64,000 nt of DNA from assembly GCF_018100925.1 (NCBI RefSeq), contig NZ_JAGJEH010000010.1, positions 124,001 through 188,000 on the forward strand, read 5' to 3'. Made by a program: the position numbers and the translations under genes. The notes under the pieces were generated by a model. It did no database searches. It was not told the DNA's origin and was given only the letters and a program-made list of their open reading frames with translations. Source of the DNA: Pseudoalteromonas luteoviolacea (GTDB lineage: Bacteria; Pseudomonadota; Gammaproteobacteria; Enterobacterales; Alteromonadaceae). Below are positions 31,954 to 41,793 of the stretch, one piece after another; position 1 is the first letter of the stretch, and each line of letters opens with the position of its first letter.

Positions 31954-34900
31954 TGAGTATTTACAAAGGAGACATAAAGTTCAAACGCTCGCAGAGAATG
32001 GACAACACTGATAATGGTGGCGGTAGAATAACCGGTAATGTCATTTTAGACGGTGAGCAGAACGGAATTTTTGAGGACATATCAGACTTAGATCGTGCGT
32101 ATGGCTCAGTTGATTTAATGAAAGTCTACGCTCATATCGATACGCCATCAGTAGAAAAATACTTCGGTGCTAACTTTGGCTTGATTGTACCACCTTCGGA
32201 TCCGAGTGTTTCAGTCACTTTAATGAGTACACGAGATCATTATGACGTCCGTAGTGATGCACGTAATGTTGTTGAAAGTTACCTGGCACAGTCTAGTGAA
32301 TGGCCGGGCTCATTGCTTGGTGTTCAGCTTTTAGGTCAACGCGCTATACGTATTGTACAACGTGAAGACATACGCGATCCTGAAGTTGGTGAAGTCTTAG
32401 TGTTAACGGAGGGATTGAATCAACAGTATGTCAGGGTTGTAGATAGTACATCCGAGGTGCGTAGTTTCTCAGTTATGTTAAGCGGTTCATTGCATGAGTT
32501 TACGCGCAAAGTTGTTATGTGTGAGATAAGCGAACCACTTCGTTATAAATTCACCGGCGGCGACCCTTCACCAACTGATTTCAATGATACACCATGCGTA
32601 ATCAATGAAACGATTGTTGCAAATGCAGCGAAATACTATAGCACGTCAGAACTTAATCAGGACGCAACACTTGGTTCAATGACTGTGAACGTTAACAGCA
32701 TTTTTGCGCAATTGGTGCCGTCTTCGCGTACAGAAACACCGATAGTTGATGTCAATGCGATAGGTCAAATCAACACAATTGTATCTGGGACTAATCACGT
32801 TACATTCAACACTAATTTACTCTTGACGTCGTTACACTTTGGCAGTGCAGTTACACCAAGTAGCGTTAAGATAGTAGTTGGAAATGCTACCGTCACTGAC
32901 AATAACAGTGAAATGGTGATAGGGGATTTAGTCGTTGGTTTCATCGATTATCAAAATGGCATTGCTCAATTTAATAATTCACTTCCTGATTTTGGCACAC
33001 AGCAAAAAACAGTAACTTATACACCAGCTTCAGTTAATCAAGTGTCCACGTTTTCTGACGCTTATGAAATCACAGCACAAAATAGAGGCTATACGTACGT
33101 CAAGAGCCTTGAACCGATACCTAACCCAAGTACATTACAAGTGAGCTATTTAGCGCAAGGTAAGTGGTACACGCTTAAAGACAACGGCTCAGGTATCCTT
33201 GTGAGTTCTAACGCTGGCGTGGGGCAAGTTGATTTTGCGACTGGTACGGCTCAATTAACGCTAGCTGTTCAACCTGATGTTGGTAGTTCAATCATCTATC
33301 AGTGGGGCACAGAGGTTGCGAGCATAGACAGGTCAGGAGCTGTCGCAAAACCTTGGTTCAAACATACGTTAACCAGTGGCAAAAACATCATTAAAGATTC
33401 TGTATCTGTAACGTGGGACACGTTCTCAATCAATGAGACTTCAGGTGACGGTGTGTTAGAGGTGGACCACTCTACCGGGGAAATAAAGTTTTTACCCTCT
33501 GTTATTCCTGATTCAGCATCCTACACCATTAATTATAGTGAAGCGGGCGATCTGTCTACGTCAGAATTTAACCCTGTGATATCGGGTGCAAATTACAAAA
33601 TTGAGGTGCCAGGCGGTGTTGAGCCCAAAACTCTAAGTTTTAATCTGACAGCAAATACAAAAAATATAAGAGTGCGTGTTAGTAGTCAGACATATAAAGA
33701 GTTCGAAACTACGTCTACTGTCATTGTAAAAGATGACGGTATTGGGAACTTAGTTAATAATTCAGGTGTTCATATTGGCACCGTAAATTACATGTCTGGT
33801 GTTGTTTTACTCAATCGAGAATTTCAATCTGTAGTTTCTTATAGTCACATTTATCGTAATCGAGTTCACCGCACTTCCAGTCAGTTAGTTGATGTAACGT
33901 TACCGGTTTTAACAACATTATCTGTAACTAGCGGCGTAGGCTCTGCGGGTGGTGCACAATCAGTGTTATTCGCGCCGTCTCATTTAGAGTTGGAAATCGA
34001 AAAATCGTTACAAGAAAGATTCATCGTTGGTTCTCTTGTATTTGAATTCGCGGGGAAACGATACGTTGAACGGCTAGGTAGCTTATACGAGTTAACCTAT
34101 TCAAATACTGGTGTTCTGGGGGCACCGCTTGGGACTGTTGAGTCTATAAATGGTGTTGTCAAAATTAACTCTTGGAACTCACAAGCTAGTAACTGCCAAG
34201 TCATATCATTGACTACAACCATCGACCATACACACTTAGACGGTAATGTAATTTTTCGCACACCTGGTGCACCAATTGCACCACAATCACTGACAGTTCA
34301 AGTGCTGGATAACACAGGTACGTTGCAAACAGCCACGGCAAACGCATCAGGTTTAATTGTTCATAGTTATATCTCTGGTCGCATAGACTCCCAGACTGGC
34401 GTAATCACACTGACATTTGCAGAAGCTACCGACGTAAAAACACTACGCTATTCATGTGTGACATACAATCACTTACCACTTGATGCGGATATCATAGGGC
34501 TTGATCCAGTACGTTTGCCTAGTGATGGTCGAGTCCCTGTGTTCACAAAGGGTGACACTGTTTTAGTGCATCAAACAGAGCGAAAAACATTTCAAGCGAC
34601 GGCGGGGCAGACGCTAAATGTAGGTCAAGTAAGGCTAGCTGATTTAAAAGTATTAGAGCTGGTTGACGCTGATTACACGCGAGATTTGGACGCTGGAACT
34701 GTCACTCTAGGTGCGTCTGTCGCTGATGGTACATACACTGTCGAACATCGCTTTGAAGATATGACACTTGCTATTGATGTCGCAATCACTGGTGATATAA
34801 GACTCGGTAAGCAATTAAGCCACAGTTACACAGCGGGTGTGGCTAAAGTTAGCAGCCTTTTAATTGCTAACGATATGTGGTCCCGCTACGACAATCTATA

Positions 34901-35324
34901 TGACCAACAAACATGGACTAACGAATGGTCAGATACATTAATCGGCGATCCGTCTAATGTAGAGTTCAATGACGTAGACTATCCGATCACTTTAACGAAT
35001 GCTGGTGCAGTTACTGAACGTTGGGCAATCGTTTTTACATCAAATATCAATTTTAAACTTATCGGTGAACATGTCGGTTTAATTGCTGTAGGTAACGTAA
35101 ACGAAGACTTTTCACCGATCAATCCAAACACTAACACACCATATTTAACAATCCCTAAACTCGGATGGGGTCAAGGGTGGGTTAACGGCAATGTACTACG
35201 TCTAAACACCCATGGCGCAATCTTTCCGATTTGGCTAATTAGAACAGTCTTACAAAATGACGCGGTTGTAATCGACGATGCGTTTACTTTGACTGCACGC
35301 GGCAATACAAACAAGGAGCAATAA
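31953..35324 (+). CDS. Large beta-rich phage tail-tip protein
   Basis: Encodes 1123 aa, starting with an ATG overlapping the previous stop. It is Ser/Thr/Val-rich with repeated beta modules, each ending in a G-x-(V/I)-(D/N)-(F/Y)-x-(S/T)-G-x-(A/V) type hairpin (for example VGQVDFATGTAQL, HIGTVNYMSGVVLL, VLEVDHSTGEIKF, LVVGFIDYQNGIAQF), suggesting a string of similar domains. The C-terminus (TNEWSDTLIGDPSNVEFNDVDYPITLTNAGAVTERWAIVFTS) is a different domain. Likely a structural tail-tip or baseplate protein; exact role unassigned. Confidence 0.72.
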   Translation: MSIYKGDIKFKRSQRMDNTDNGGGRITGNVILDGEQNGIFEDISDLDRAYGSVDLMKVYAHIDTPSVEKYFGANFGLIVPPSDPSVSVTLMSTRDHYDVRSDARNVVESYLAQSSEWPGSLLGVQLLGQRAIRIVQREDIRDPEVGEVLVLTEGLNQQYVRVVDSTSEVRSFSVMLSGSLHEFTRKVVMCEISEPLRYKFTGGDPSPTDFNDTPCVINETIVANAAKYYSTSELNQDATLGSMTVNVNSIFAQLVPSSRTETPIVDVNAIGQINTIVSGTNHVTFNTNLLLTSLHFGSAVTPSSVKIVVGNATVTDNNSEMVIGDLVVGFIDYQNGIAQFNNSLPDFGTQQKTVTYTPASVNQVSTFSDAYEITAQNRGYTYVKSLEPIPNPSTLQVSYLAQGKWYTLKDNGSGILVSSNAGVGQVDFATGTAQLTLAVQPDVGSSIIYQWGTEVASIDRSGAVAKPWFKHTLTSGKNIIKDSVSVTWDTFSINETSGDGVLEVDHSTGEIKFLPSVIPDSASYTINYSEAGDLSTSEFNPVISGANYKIEVPGGVEPKTLSFNLTANTKNIRVRVSSQTYKEFETTSTVIVKDDGIGNLVNNSGVHIGTVNYMSGVVLLNREFQSVVSYSHIYRNRVHRTSSQLVDVTLPVLTTLSVTSGVGSAGGAQSVLFAPSHLELEIEKSLQERFIVGSLVFEFAGKRYVERLGSLYELTYSNTGVLGAPLGTVESINGVVKINSWNSQASNCQVISLTTTIDHTHLDGNVIFRTPGAPIAPQSLTVQVLDNTGTLQTATANASGLIVHSYISGRIDSQTGVITLTFAEATDVKTLRYSCVTYNHLPLDADIIGLDPVRLPSDGRVPVFTKGDTVLVHQTERKTFQATAGQTLNVGQVRLADLKVLELVDADYTRDLDAGTVTLGASVADGTYTVEHRFEDMTLAIDVAITGDIRLGKQLSHSYTAGVAKVSSLLIANDMWSRYDNLYDQQTWTNEWSDTLIGDPSNVEFNDVDYPITLTNAGAVTERWAIVFTSNINFKLIGEHVGLIAVGNVNEDFSPINPNTNTPYLTIPKLGWGQGWVNGNVLRLNTHGAIFPIWLIRTVLQNDAVVIDDAFTLTARGNTNKEQ

Positions 35325-35325
35325 C

Positions 35326-36582
35326 ATGACACATCCGGTTAAATGGTTTTCAAGTAAGATGGAGGGCGCTCCTATTTTGACGTCTGGTTATAACGCCGAG
35401 GATTGCGGTTCTTTAGCTGCATTGTTGAAAACCGTACTCACATTAGGTTTTGGTTCAAAACCCGTTGATTCGCTCGTCTATGACGCTGCAAAAGCTGAAG
35501 CAAAAGCGACGTTTCAAGCAGGACATAGTTATTTACAGCATCAAATAATCAAAGTTGAAGGTGCTACAGATAACACATATAACGGTGAATTTCGGGTTTC
35601 TGCGGTATCAAGTACTGAAGTATGGTTTAAGTTGACCGCCGTACCTGCCGGTGACGCATTAGGGACCATTACTATGTCTATCCCACCTGCTGGTTGGAAG
35701 GTGAAAGCCGAATCCTCTAATGGTCATATAATCGTCTTTGAACCAGGGCGTGATGTTGGTAATGTCATGTTACGTGTTGATAACAGCGACTTTCCAAACC
35801 CTAACGGCTCAAACACATCAACCAATAATAATACTGGTGCACGTGGTACGTCTAGCAGTTATAGAGCGATCAAAGCTCGTGTTGAGTCGGTTTCGTCGTA
35901 TACAGACATAGACATGTACGACGCTGAAATTGAACAACGTTGGCCAGCGTCACATGTTTACGCTACCGAACCTGAATGGGAAATCATTTCTGATGATGCG
36001 TTTTTCTATTTTATAATTAAGTATGCTAGGTCTTCATGTAAGGCTGTATTTTTCGCTGGGTATATTAACAGTGTTAGACCCGGTGATAGATATTGTTTTC
36101 TATTAAACGGTTTGAGTTATTGGTCACAAAATACAACGACAGGGGCTTGGTCTAATACTTCATGGTCGGCGTACAATTTTGGTCTTAGGTTCAACACTCC
36201 ATACTCCAAGAATCTGATATCGCGAGGTCATCACCAATTATTCGGAACTGAAACAGTCATTTTTAGAAATAATATGGATTACTCGGGTTCTTTACTGTCA
36301 CATCCTAACCCTGCCGACAATGGGTTCTATATCAATAATCAACCTGTAATGATATGTGAAAATGAAAATACATACCGGGGAAGCCTGCCGGGATTATTAA
36401 CACCTTTATCTGGCAGCGTGTCATACGATAATAAGACATTATCAGAGTTACCCACTATGCCGAACAATACTGTGCGTTGTCACATGCTCGTTATTAGTGA
36501 TAGTGCAACTTGGAGCGGTGGGACAAATTCTAGGCCTTATTTACATTGCTTTGATGTTTCTGATTCAGGTTGGCGCGCATGA
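35326..36582 (+). CDS. Phage tail protein, unknown (tail-tip region)
   Basis: Encodes 418 aa; one base after the previous stop. N-terminal segment THPVKWFSSKMEGAPILTSGYNAEDCGSLAALLKTVLTLGFG is followed by a beta-rich body with many aromatic residues (WSQNTTTGAWSNTSWSAYNFG). A Ser/Asn-rich loop (NGSNTSTNNNTGARG) near residue 165 may be surface exposed. It belongs to the tail-tip/host-recognition cluster; the enzymatic or binding role is unknown. Confidence 0.7.
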   Translation: MTHPVKWFSSKMEGAPILTSGYNAEDCGSLAALLKTVLTLGFGSKPVDSLVYDAAKAEAKATFQAGHSYLQHQIIKVEGATDNTYNGEFRVSAVSSTEVWFKLTAVPAGDALGTITMSIPPAGWKVKAESSNGHIIVFEPGRDVGNVMLRVDNSDFPNPNGSNTSTNNNTGARGTSSSYRAIKARVESVSSYTDIDMYDAEIEQRWPASHVYATEPEWEIISDDAFFYFIIKYARSSCKAVFFAGYINSVRPGDRYCFLLNGLSYWSQNTTTGAWSNTSWSAYNFGLRFNTPYSKNLISRGHHQLFGTETVIFRNNMDYSGSLLSHPNPADNGFYINNQPVMICENENTYRGSLPGLLTPLSGSVSYDNKTLSELPTMPNNTVRCHMLVISDSATWSGGTNSRPYLHCFDVSDSGWRA

Positions 36583-37952
36583 TTATAAATGATAACCCCC
36601 TCGGTTGGGTTAAGTTCACGACATCGGTAGATTTAAGTAATGGTCACAATGTAAATTATGTGGGTGTTCCTCAATTTACTGATGAAGCTTTGATAACTAG
36701 TCATGACACTGGTTATGTGCAATATGATTTAGTTGCTGACCTTCAAAGTATCGAGTTAGTTTTTTGTCCGAACTCGTTCGGTATTCCTTGCGCTTTAATT
36801 AGCGTTCAAGGGTTTGAGCTACATGTAAGCAATGTCGGTAATTTAGTGTTGAATGGTGTTGCATCAAGTCACTTAGTTAAGTACGACCAAAGAAATCAAT
36901 TGATTTTAATGGGTACTAAGTTGGTGTTAAACGGTGTAGAAGTTCAAGATTTAGTGTTGAGCGCTTTACCCGTAGGTATTGCCTCTTTAGGTAATGATGG
37001 GGTCAAACATAACTGTAAACTATTTGACTTAGCTGTATATGATTACCCATTGACTGCCAGCGCATACAATCGAGCGTTACCTGGCATAAAAAAGGCTTTT
37101 ACTGATTATGCTGATTTAGAATCAGTAAAAACTGATTACATGGTTATGGGTGAGTTTACTCATAATGTGACAACAGGTTTAACTAATACGAGCCCAAGTG
37201 ATAGTTACATCGAATCGTATTGGCTTAAACCAGGTGATACGTTGTACTTATTTGAATACATAGATCAACCTGAGTCAGACACGCGTAAGATTGAATTTAG
37301 AGCTGATGAAACAATTATGCTATTTGGTGAAGCTGTCACGCTTTCTCTCGCGTTAGAGCCAGTTTTACAGGTTGTATTTGATAGTGCAGGGAATACGTAT
37401 TTATTTAGCACACCATCAGAGTCAGTATCGTCAGCAGCGACCAAAGGCGTTTATCTTATGCCGTTTGCAAAGCTTGCCCCCAGTGCATCGGTTACAGCTC
37501 TCCCAATTACGACTCATAAATCTAACCCTATAGTTGTTCCACCTGAAGATGTATTTAAAGGGCAAGTTGGGTTTAGCTTGATTTGGGCTAACTTTGAGAC
37601 AAAAGAGCAAGCCAATCAAGGAGGGTATGACGTTGTTGTGAAGCATGAAGAAGGACAGCCATCTATCGTGTATAGAAGCGTAAACCGTCAAAAGCTCAAT
37701 ATACAACAAGGGTACATATCTAATAAGACAACTATACAAGGTGCGCCAGCTCCTGATAGACGTGTCCTGTGTTATCTGCAAAGCGGTACATTGATTGATG
37801 AAACACGTTCAAATGCTTTGGGCGTATATCGTTTCGATAATTTAGAACTAGATAAAAAGTACATGATAGTTGCACAGGATAAACCTGAATATGGTCAAGC
37901 TGAGTACAACGCAACTGTTGCTGATTTCCAAACCCCTGAGGCTTACACATGA
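36579..37952 (+). CDS. Tail protein with LamG-like and carboxypeptidase-regulatory-like domains
   Basis: Encodes 457 aa from the ATG at 36579, which overlaps the previous stop. The first half resembles a concanavalin/LamG-type jellyroll (SIELVFCPNSFGIPCALISVQGFELHVSNVGNLVLNG...LFDLAVYDYPLTASAYNRAL). The C-terminal 70 residues (DRRVLCYLQSGTLIDETRSNALGVYRFDNLELDKKYMIVAQD) resemble a carboxypeptidase-regulatory-like beta sandwich, often found on phage tail and adhesion proteins. A role in binding host surface glycans is plausible (inference). Confidence 0.68.
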   Translation: MIINDNPLGWVKFTTSVDLSNGHNVNYVGVPQFTDEALITSHDTGYVQYDLVADLQSIELVFCPNSFGIPCALISVQGFELHVSNVGNLVLNGVASSHLVKYDQRNQLILMGTKLVLNGVEVQDLVLSALPVGIASLGNDGVKHNCKLFDLAVYDYPLTASAYNRALPGIKKAFTDYADLESVKTDYMVMGEFTHNVTTGLTNTSPSDSYIESYWLKPGDTLYLFEYIDQPESDTRKIEFRADETIMLFGEAVTLSLALEPVLQVVFDSAGNTYLFSTPSESVSSAATKGVYLMPFAKLAPSASVTALPITTHKSNPIVVPPEDVFKGQVGFSLIWANFETKEQANQGGYDVVVKHEEGQPSIVYRSVNRQKLNIQQGYISNKTTIQGAPAPDRRVLCYLQSGTLIDETRSNALGVYRFDNLELDKKYMIVAQDKPEYGQAEYNATVADFQTPEAYT

Positions 37953-38332
37953 TTACTTTATCGCAAGAGATCAGGGAGCAAATACTACTCACGATTGGTG
38001 ACAGGGTATCAAAAATCAGTTTGTATGCTGGTTCAGTTCCTGCCGGTGCTGGTGTGATCACAGACCAAGTGTTGCTTGTTGAATTGACTACACCTAGACC
38101 TGCATATACGGGGTTCTTAGATGGTCACATGATAATGGCACCAACAGATCAAGCTATGGTGTTGCAATCAGGTGACGTCACTTTTGCTCGATTATATGAC
38201 GGCTCCGGTCTTACCCTTGGTGACGTAAGTGTAGGTAACGCTGCGAGTAATGCTGATCTTAAGTTTGGGCATGAAACTGCCAGTGTTTTTGCTGGTGCCC
38301 TAGTTAGCCTTGCTGATTGGGTTATTCAATGA
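37949..38332 (+). CDS. Small tail-tip protein, unknown
   Basis: Encodes 127 aa; overlaps both neighbours. It is beta-rich (ISLYAGSVPAGAGVITDQVLLVELTTPRPAYTGFLDGHMIMAPTDQAMVLQSGDVTFARLYDGSG), similar in style to small accessory proteins of the tail tip. Unassigned. Confidence 0.68.
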   Translation: MITLSQEIREQILLTIGDRVSKISLYAGSVPAGAGVITDQVLLVELTTPRPAYTGFLDGHMIMAPTDQAMVLQSGDVTFARLYDGSGLTLGDVSVGNAASNADLKFGHETASVFAGALVSLADWVIQ

Positions 38333-40221
38333 CAATGGATTTTAACAAACGGAGAAGTGACAAAGCGGCGCTTGAATTTGCTAATGTTCTGGAAATTGCT
38401 GATCGTGGTGATACAGCGGCATTAGCTTTAGATTTCAATGAGCCTCGCGGTAATGGTCGTTTAGAGTTTGTTAAAAGGGCTGGTGGTACAGTCGAGTTTG
38501 TTCTAACTGGTGTCGTAGCACTTAAACCGATAGTCACAGAAGGTCGAGTGAATTTGATTACTCGATTGTCAGGGAGTAATGAAGTTGGCAGCGTTAGTAC
38601 ATCTGGTTCATTGATTTATGATTTGAATGTTGAACGTAATATTGAACATCACATTAATACCAATCATTCGAAAGCCGTTAAAGTTGGTAATCATGTGATG
38701 TTCAAAACACCTAAGAGTGTTCGACTATCTGCAAGTTTCGGTGCGAGTTATTCTGATGGATTTAGCGTTAGCCAAAGCGTTAACCAGAGGTTTGACTCTC
38801 TAGACAAGGTTACGAATCAAATCACTCAGACGCTACCGCATGGCCAAGTTGTTACTCATAGTCACTCGGAAAACTACACAAACTTAGCTCAGTTAGTTGT
38901 TAGTCATGATACTGGGTTTAATCAAGGCTCAACCGATACAACGACTGTATCAGCTATGTGGGAGAATTTGACGCGCATTAATCACGCATTGAAAACCACA
39001 GTTGAGCAAAGCGCATATCAAACAGCGTTCCGTACATCATATTTCGGAGCTGGTGAAGCGTTAGAAGTATCGTTGATAACGACTATAGAGCAAGCAGGTA
39101 TACCAGTTTTTGGGCAACGACCTCTACCACCTGTTGAACCCCCGGCGCCACCAAAGCCACCAAAACAATTAGATTTTAAAGTGCTTCGCCTCAAAGGTGC
39201 GCACTTAGAGTTTGTTCGAATTGAACTAGACGCGGTGATAATAATGAATCAGATAAATGTGTATTCAACCAATAACAATACCAGAACACCTATACACCCC
39301 ACATCAGCTAACTTACAGCTCGATATTGAGAGTTACACATGGTCGTTGTCGGGAACTCTGTTAGGCAAAGACGCTAAGCAATACTTAACACCAGGTAGTG
39401 AAATCGAGATCACGGCCAATGGTCACACATGGCTATTCCTTGTCACATCATATGACCGTAGTATCTCAGGGGTTGCTGATGTGACTTATAGTTTCCAAGC
39501 TGCATCACGCGTGAGATATTTAGCAGAACCATACGCACGCAAGAGCACCGGTGTTGTTGATAGCGTGATTTCTCCGTGGCAAATCGTCGAGCAAAAATTA
39601 CAGCCGTTGGGTTTCACACTCGATAGGTCCACGGTACCTGACTGGACTTTATCGGCTAATTCATACAGCTACGACTCGAAAACACCTCTATCACTCTTGG
39701 TTGAGGTTGCAAATGCATGTGGGGCTATCGTACAGCCCGATAAATCACAAGATAAATTAACAGCAAAACCTCGATACAGAGTACCACCATGGGAATGGTC
39801 AACATTATCTGACGCACAATGCGACCATGTTATTGATGAGTCTGCTGTTATCAGCGAATCGAGTGATGACCAAAGTACACCACAGATTAATTGCGTAACT
39901 GTAATGAGTGATACAGCCGCTGTAACTACTGAGCTCGTCAAAGCCGGTACGGCAGGGAATTTACGCGCTAACGACGTGATATCACCGTTACAACAAGATC
40001 ATTCGGTGAATGCGCAACTAGGGCGTTCTGTGATTGCTAACAGTGGCGGTCAATCGGTCATCGAAATCACAACACCTTTAGATGCAAACGGGTTAATTGA
40101 ACCAGGTGATATTGTTCGATACGCAGGACAAACAGGTCTATGTATTAGCACCGGTATCACAATCAATTCGTTAGTAGATGTTTGGCAACATATTAGTTTA
40201 GAGGTGCATCATGGCAACTAA
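38329..40221 (+). CDS. Tail hub-like protein
   Basis: Encodes 630 aa from the ATG at 38329 overlapping the previous stop. The N-terminal 260 residues are beta-rich; a PPVEPPAPPKPPK linker near 270-283 leads to a second part resembling phage tail hub proteins: WSLSGTLLGKDAKQYLTPGSEIEITANGHTWLFLVTSY, SPWQIVEQKLQPLGFTL, LSLLVEVANACGAIVQPDKSQDKLTAKPRYR. That pattern, a GxxLxxVA(N/A)xxGxxxxxD segment, is common to hub proteins of the gp27/gpD type. The next gene encodes a small OB-like protein, which would fit a hub/spike pair. Confidence 0.68.
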   Translation: MTMDFNKRRSDKAALEFANVLEIADRGDTAALALDFNEPRGNGRLEFVKRAGGTVEFVLTGVVALKPIVTEGRVNLITRLSGSNEVGSVSTSGSLIYDLNVERNIEHHINTNHSKAVKVGNHVMFKTPKSVRLSASFGASYSDGFSVSQSVNQRFDSLDKVTNQITQTLPHGQVVTHSHSENYTNLAQLVVSHDTGFNQGSTDTTTVSAMWENLTRINHALKTTVEQSAYQTAFRTSYFGAGEALEVSLITTIEQAGIPVFGQRPLPPVEPPAPPKPPKQLDFKVLRLKGAHLEFVRIELDAVIIMNQINVYSTNNNTRTPIHPTSANLQLDIESYTWSLSGTLLGKDAKQYLTPGSEIEITANGHTWLFLVTSYDRSISGVADVTYSFQAASRVRYLAEPYARKSTGVVDSVISPWQIVEQKLQPLGFTLDRSTVPDWTLSANSYSYDSKTPLSLLVEVANACGAIVQPDKSQDKLTAKPRYRVPPWEWSTLSDAQCDHVIDESAVISESSDDQSTPQINCVTVMSDTAAVTTELVKAGTAGNLRANDVISPLQQDHSVNAQLGRSVIANSGGQSVIEITTPLDANGLIEPGDIVRYAGQTGLCISTGITINSLVDVWQHISLEVHHGN

Positions 40222-40441
40222 TAACCCCTGGGCAAATTTTAAAACACTTTTACCTCAAGAGGTCCAATTCCGGGGCAAAGTGGTCGCAGTAGACACAACG
40301 AACAACCGTGTGAAAGTGGAACGCAATGACGGTACGTTGTGGGTCTCTGGTTCAGCTTCATTAAGTGACACTGTAATAGCTACAAATGACGGTGTTAAAC
40401 ACGTTATACGTAACGACAATTATCAAAAGATCGAGGTGTGA
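40211..40441 (+). CDS. Small OB-fold-like tail protein
   Basis: Encodes 76 aa. VQFRGKVVAVDTTNNRVKVERNDGTLWVSGSASLSDTVIATNDGVKHVI reads as a five-strand OB-like barrel. It overlaps the hub gene end. Likely an accessory of the tail hub or spike, by position. Confidence 0.65.
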   Translation: MATNNPWANFKTLLPQEVQFRGKVVAVDTTNNRVKVERNDGTLWVSGSASLSDTVIATNDGVKHVIRNDNYQKIEV

Positions 40442-40444
40442 TAT

Positions 40445-40876
40445 ATGGAACAAGATGCGTTTAGTATTGTTAAATCGCAATTGAAAATACATGAGGGGTG
40501 TGACTTAAACATGTATAAATGTACTGCTGGAAAGTGGACAATCGGTTTTGGTCGAAATTTACAAGATAGAGGTATTGATAAAGAAGAAGCAGAGTTAATG
40601 CTGTGTAATGACATTAAAAAAACTTATACATCATTAACGAAAAATCTCCACTTTTTTGATTCACTTTGCGAGACTAGAAAAGCTGTTTTAATAAACATGG
40701 CTTTCAATTTGGGCGTCAATGGATTACTCGGATTTAAGAAAATGATAGCCGCTTTAGCGAACCAAGACTACACAAAAGCCTCAATTGAAATGCTGGATTC
40801 AAGGTGGGCACGACAGGTAAAAGGTCGGGCAGTTGAGCTAGCAGAATTGATGCGTGGTTCTCATAGTACCATTTAG
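40445..40876 (+). CDS. Endolysin, GH24 T4-type lysozyme with Cys at the catalytic Asp position
   Basis: Encodes 143 aa. LKIHEGCDLNMYKCTAGKWTIGFGRNL aligns with T4 lysozyme's active site (E-x8-D-x5-T): Glu17 is the acid and Thr32 the threonine, while residue 26, where T4 has Asp20, is Cys. The C-terminal NMAFNLGVNGLLGFKKMIAAL and RWARQVKGRAVELAELMRG match the family helices. No signal peptide, so it would need a holin. It hydrolyses peptidoglycan at lysis. It is the last phage gene before the host junction. Confidence 0.88.
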   Translation: MEQDAFSIVKSQLKIHEGCDLNMYKCTAGKWTIGFGRNLQDRGIDKEEAELMLCNDIKKTYTSLTKNLHFFDSLCETRKAVLINMAFNLGVNGLLGFKKMIAALANQDYTKASIEMLDSRWARQVKGRAVELAELMRGSHSTI

Positions 40877-40945
40877 GTTTTGATAAATGTATTTTAAAAC
40901 AGATATTTATGTTTTTTATCGAAACCTTGAGGGTGTGGCAGGCTG
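40877..40945. other. attR: Prophage right junction (attR candidate) inside nhaD
   Basis: The endolysin stop at 40876 is followed within about 50 bp by the middle of nhaD. The junction codes for IETLRVWQAGMV, where NhaD family members have a conserved (D)ITTLM(V)WQ(x)G segment, so the crossover most likely lies in or just before the bases coding for TL-VWQAG (about 40921-40945). The matching left junction is outside the window. Confidence 0.6.
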
Positions 40946-41763
40946 GTATGGTTAAGTTCAATGAATTTTTTGTCTTGCTCATTCCGTCAATTGCAAATTA
41001 CGTAGTACCAGCGGCGATAATGAGCCTGTTTGTACCTAATAAAAAGCCATCTGCGAGCTGCGAAAGTGTGGAGCTCAAACGTGGTGCGCTGCGAATTTTA
41101 ACTTTGTTCTTGTTGACCGTTGCTACGGCCGTTATGTGTCATAGTTTACTGCATTTGCCACCTGTGCTTGGCATGATGATGGGATTGGGCTATTTGCAAT
41201 TTTTTGGTTATTTCTTGCGAGTCACATTGCCTGGATCTTTAGCGCGCAAAATGGCGATGGCAGAACGTGAAGGGGACAAAGAACGGCTCAAGAAGCTGGG
41301 TAGTGTGGTGCCATTTGACGTTTTTAGTAAAGTGTCTCGTGCAGAGTGGGATACTCTGTTGTTCTTTTACGGTATCGTTATGTGCGTTGGCGGACTCGGC
41401 TTTCTAGGGTATCTCAATTTAATGTCTCATATTTTATATGGTGGTTGGTCTGCAACTGGGGCAAACGTATTCTTAGGGGTGATATCAGCGGTGATTGATA
41501 ATATCCCAGTGATGTTCGCTGTTTTGTCTATGCAGCCTGAGATGTCTCATGGACAATGGCTACTGATCACGTTAACAGCAGGTGTTGGCGGCAGTTTATT
41601 GTCTATTGGATCCGCAGCAGGTGTTGCCTTAATGGGACAAGCAAGAGGAAACTATACATTTTTTGGGCACTTGAAGTGGACACCTGTCATTGCTTTGGGA
41701 TATGCCGCCAGTATTGTGGTTCATCTTTGGTTAAATGCAGATCTTTTTGAAATTTATGGCTAA
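40909..41763 (+). pseudogene. nhaD: Sodium/proton antiporter NhaD, 3' part only (interrupted by prophage)
   Basis: The 284-codon frame encodes only the C-terminal part of NhaD, which is normally about 480-500 aa. Clear NhaD text: FLTVATAVMCHSLLHLPPVLGMMMGLGYLQFFGYFLR-type, VSRAEWDTLLFFYGIVMCVGGLGFLGYL, VISAVIDNIPVMFAVLSMQPEMSHGQWLLITLTAGVGGSLLSIGSAAGVALMGQ. The first dozen or so codons are of phage origin or uncertain, and there is no ribosome site before the ATG at 40909. The N-terminal half, including the first set of transmembrane helices, is missing on this side and should lie beyond the prophage's left end. A truncated antiporter is unlikely to function, so the lysogen may lose NhaD activity. 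Confidence 0.85.
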
Positions 41764-41793
41764 ATCATCTTCTCTAAACAGCGAACTAGCGAG

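Noticed and set aside
1..40876. Mu-like transposable phage
   Set aside because: No transposase or Mu-type genes are visible, and the terminase is lambda-type with a cos candidate; the junction fits site-specific integration in nhaD.
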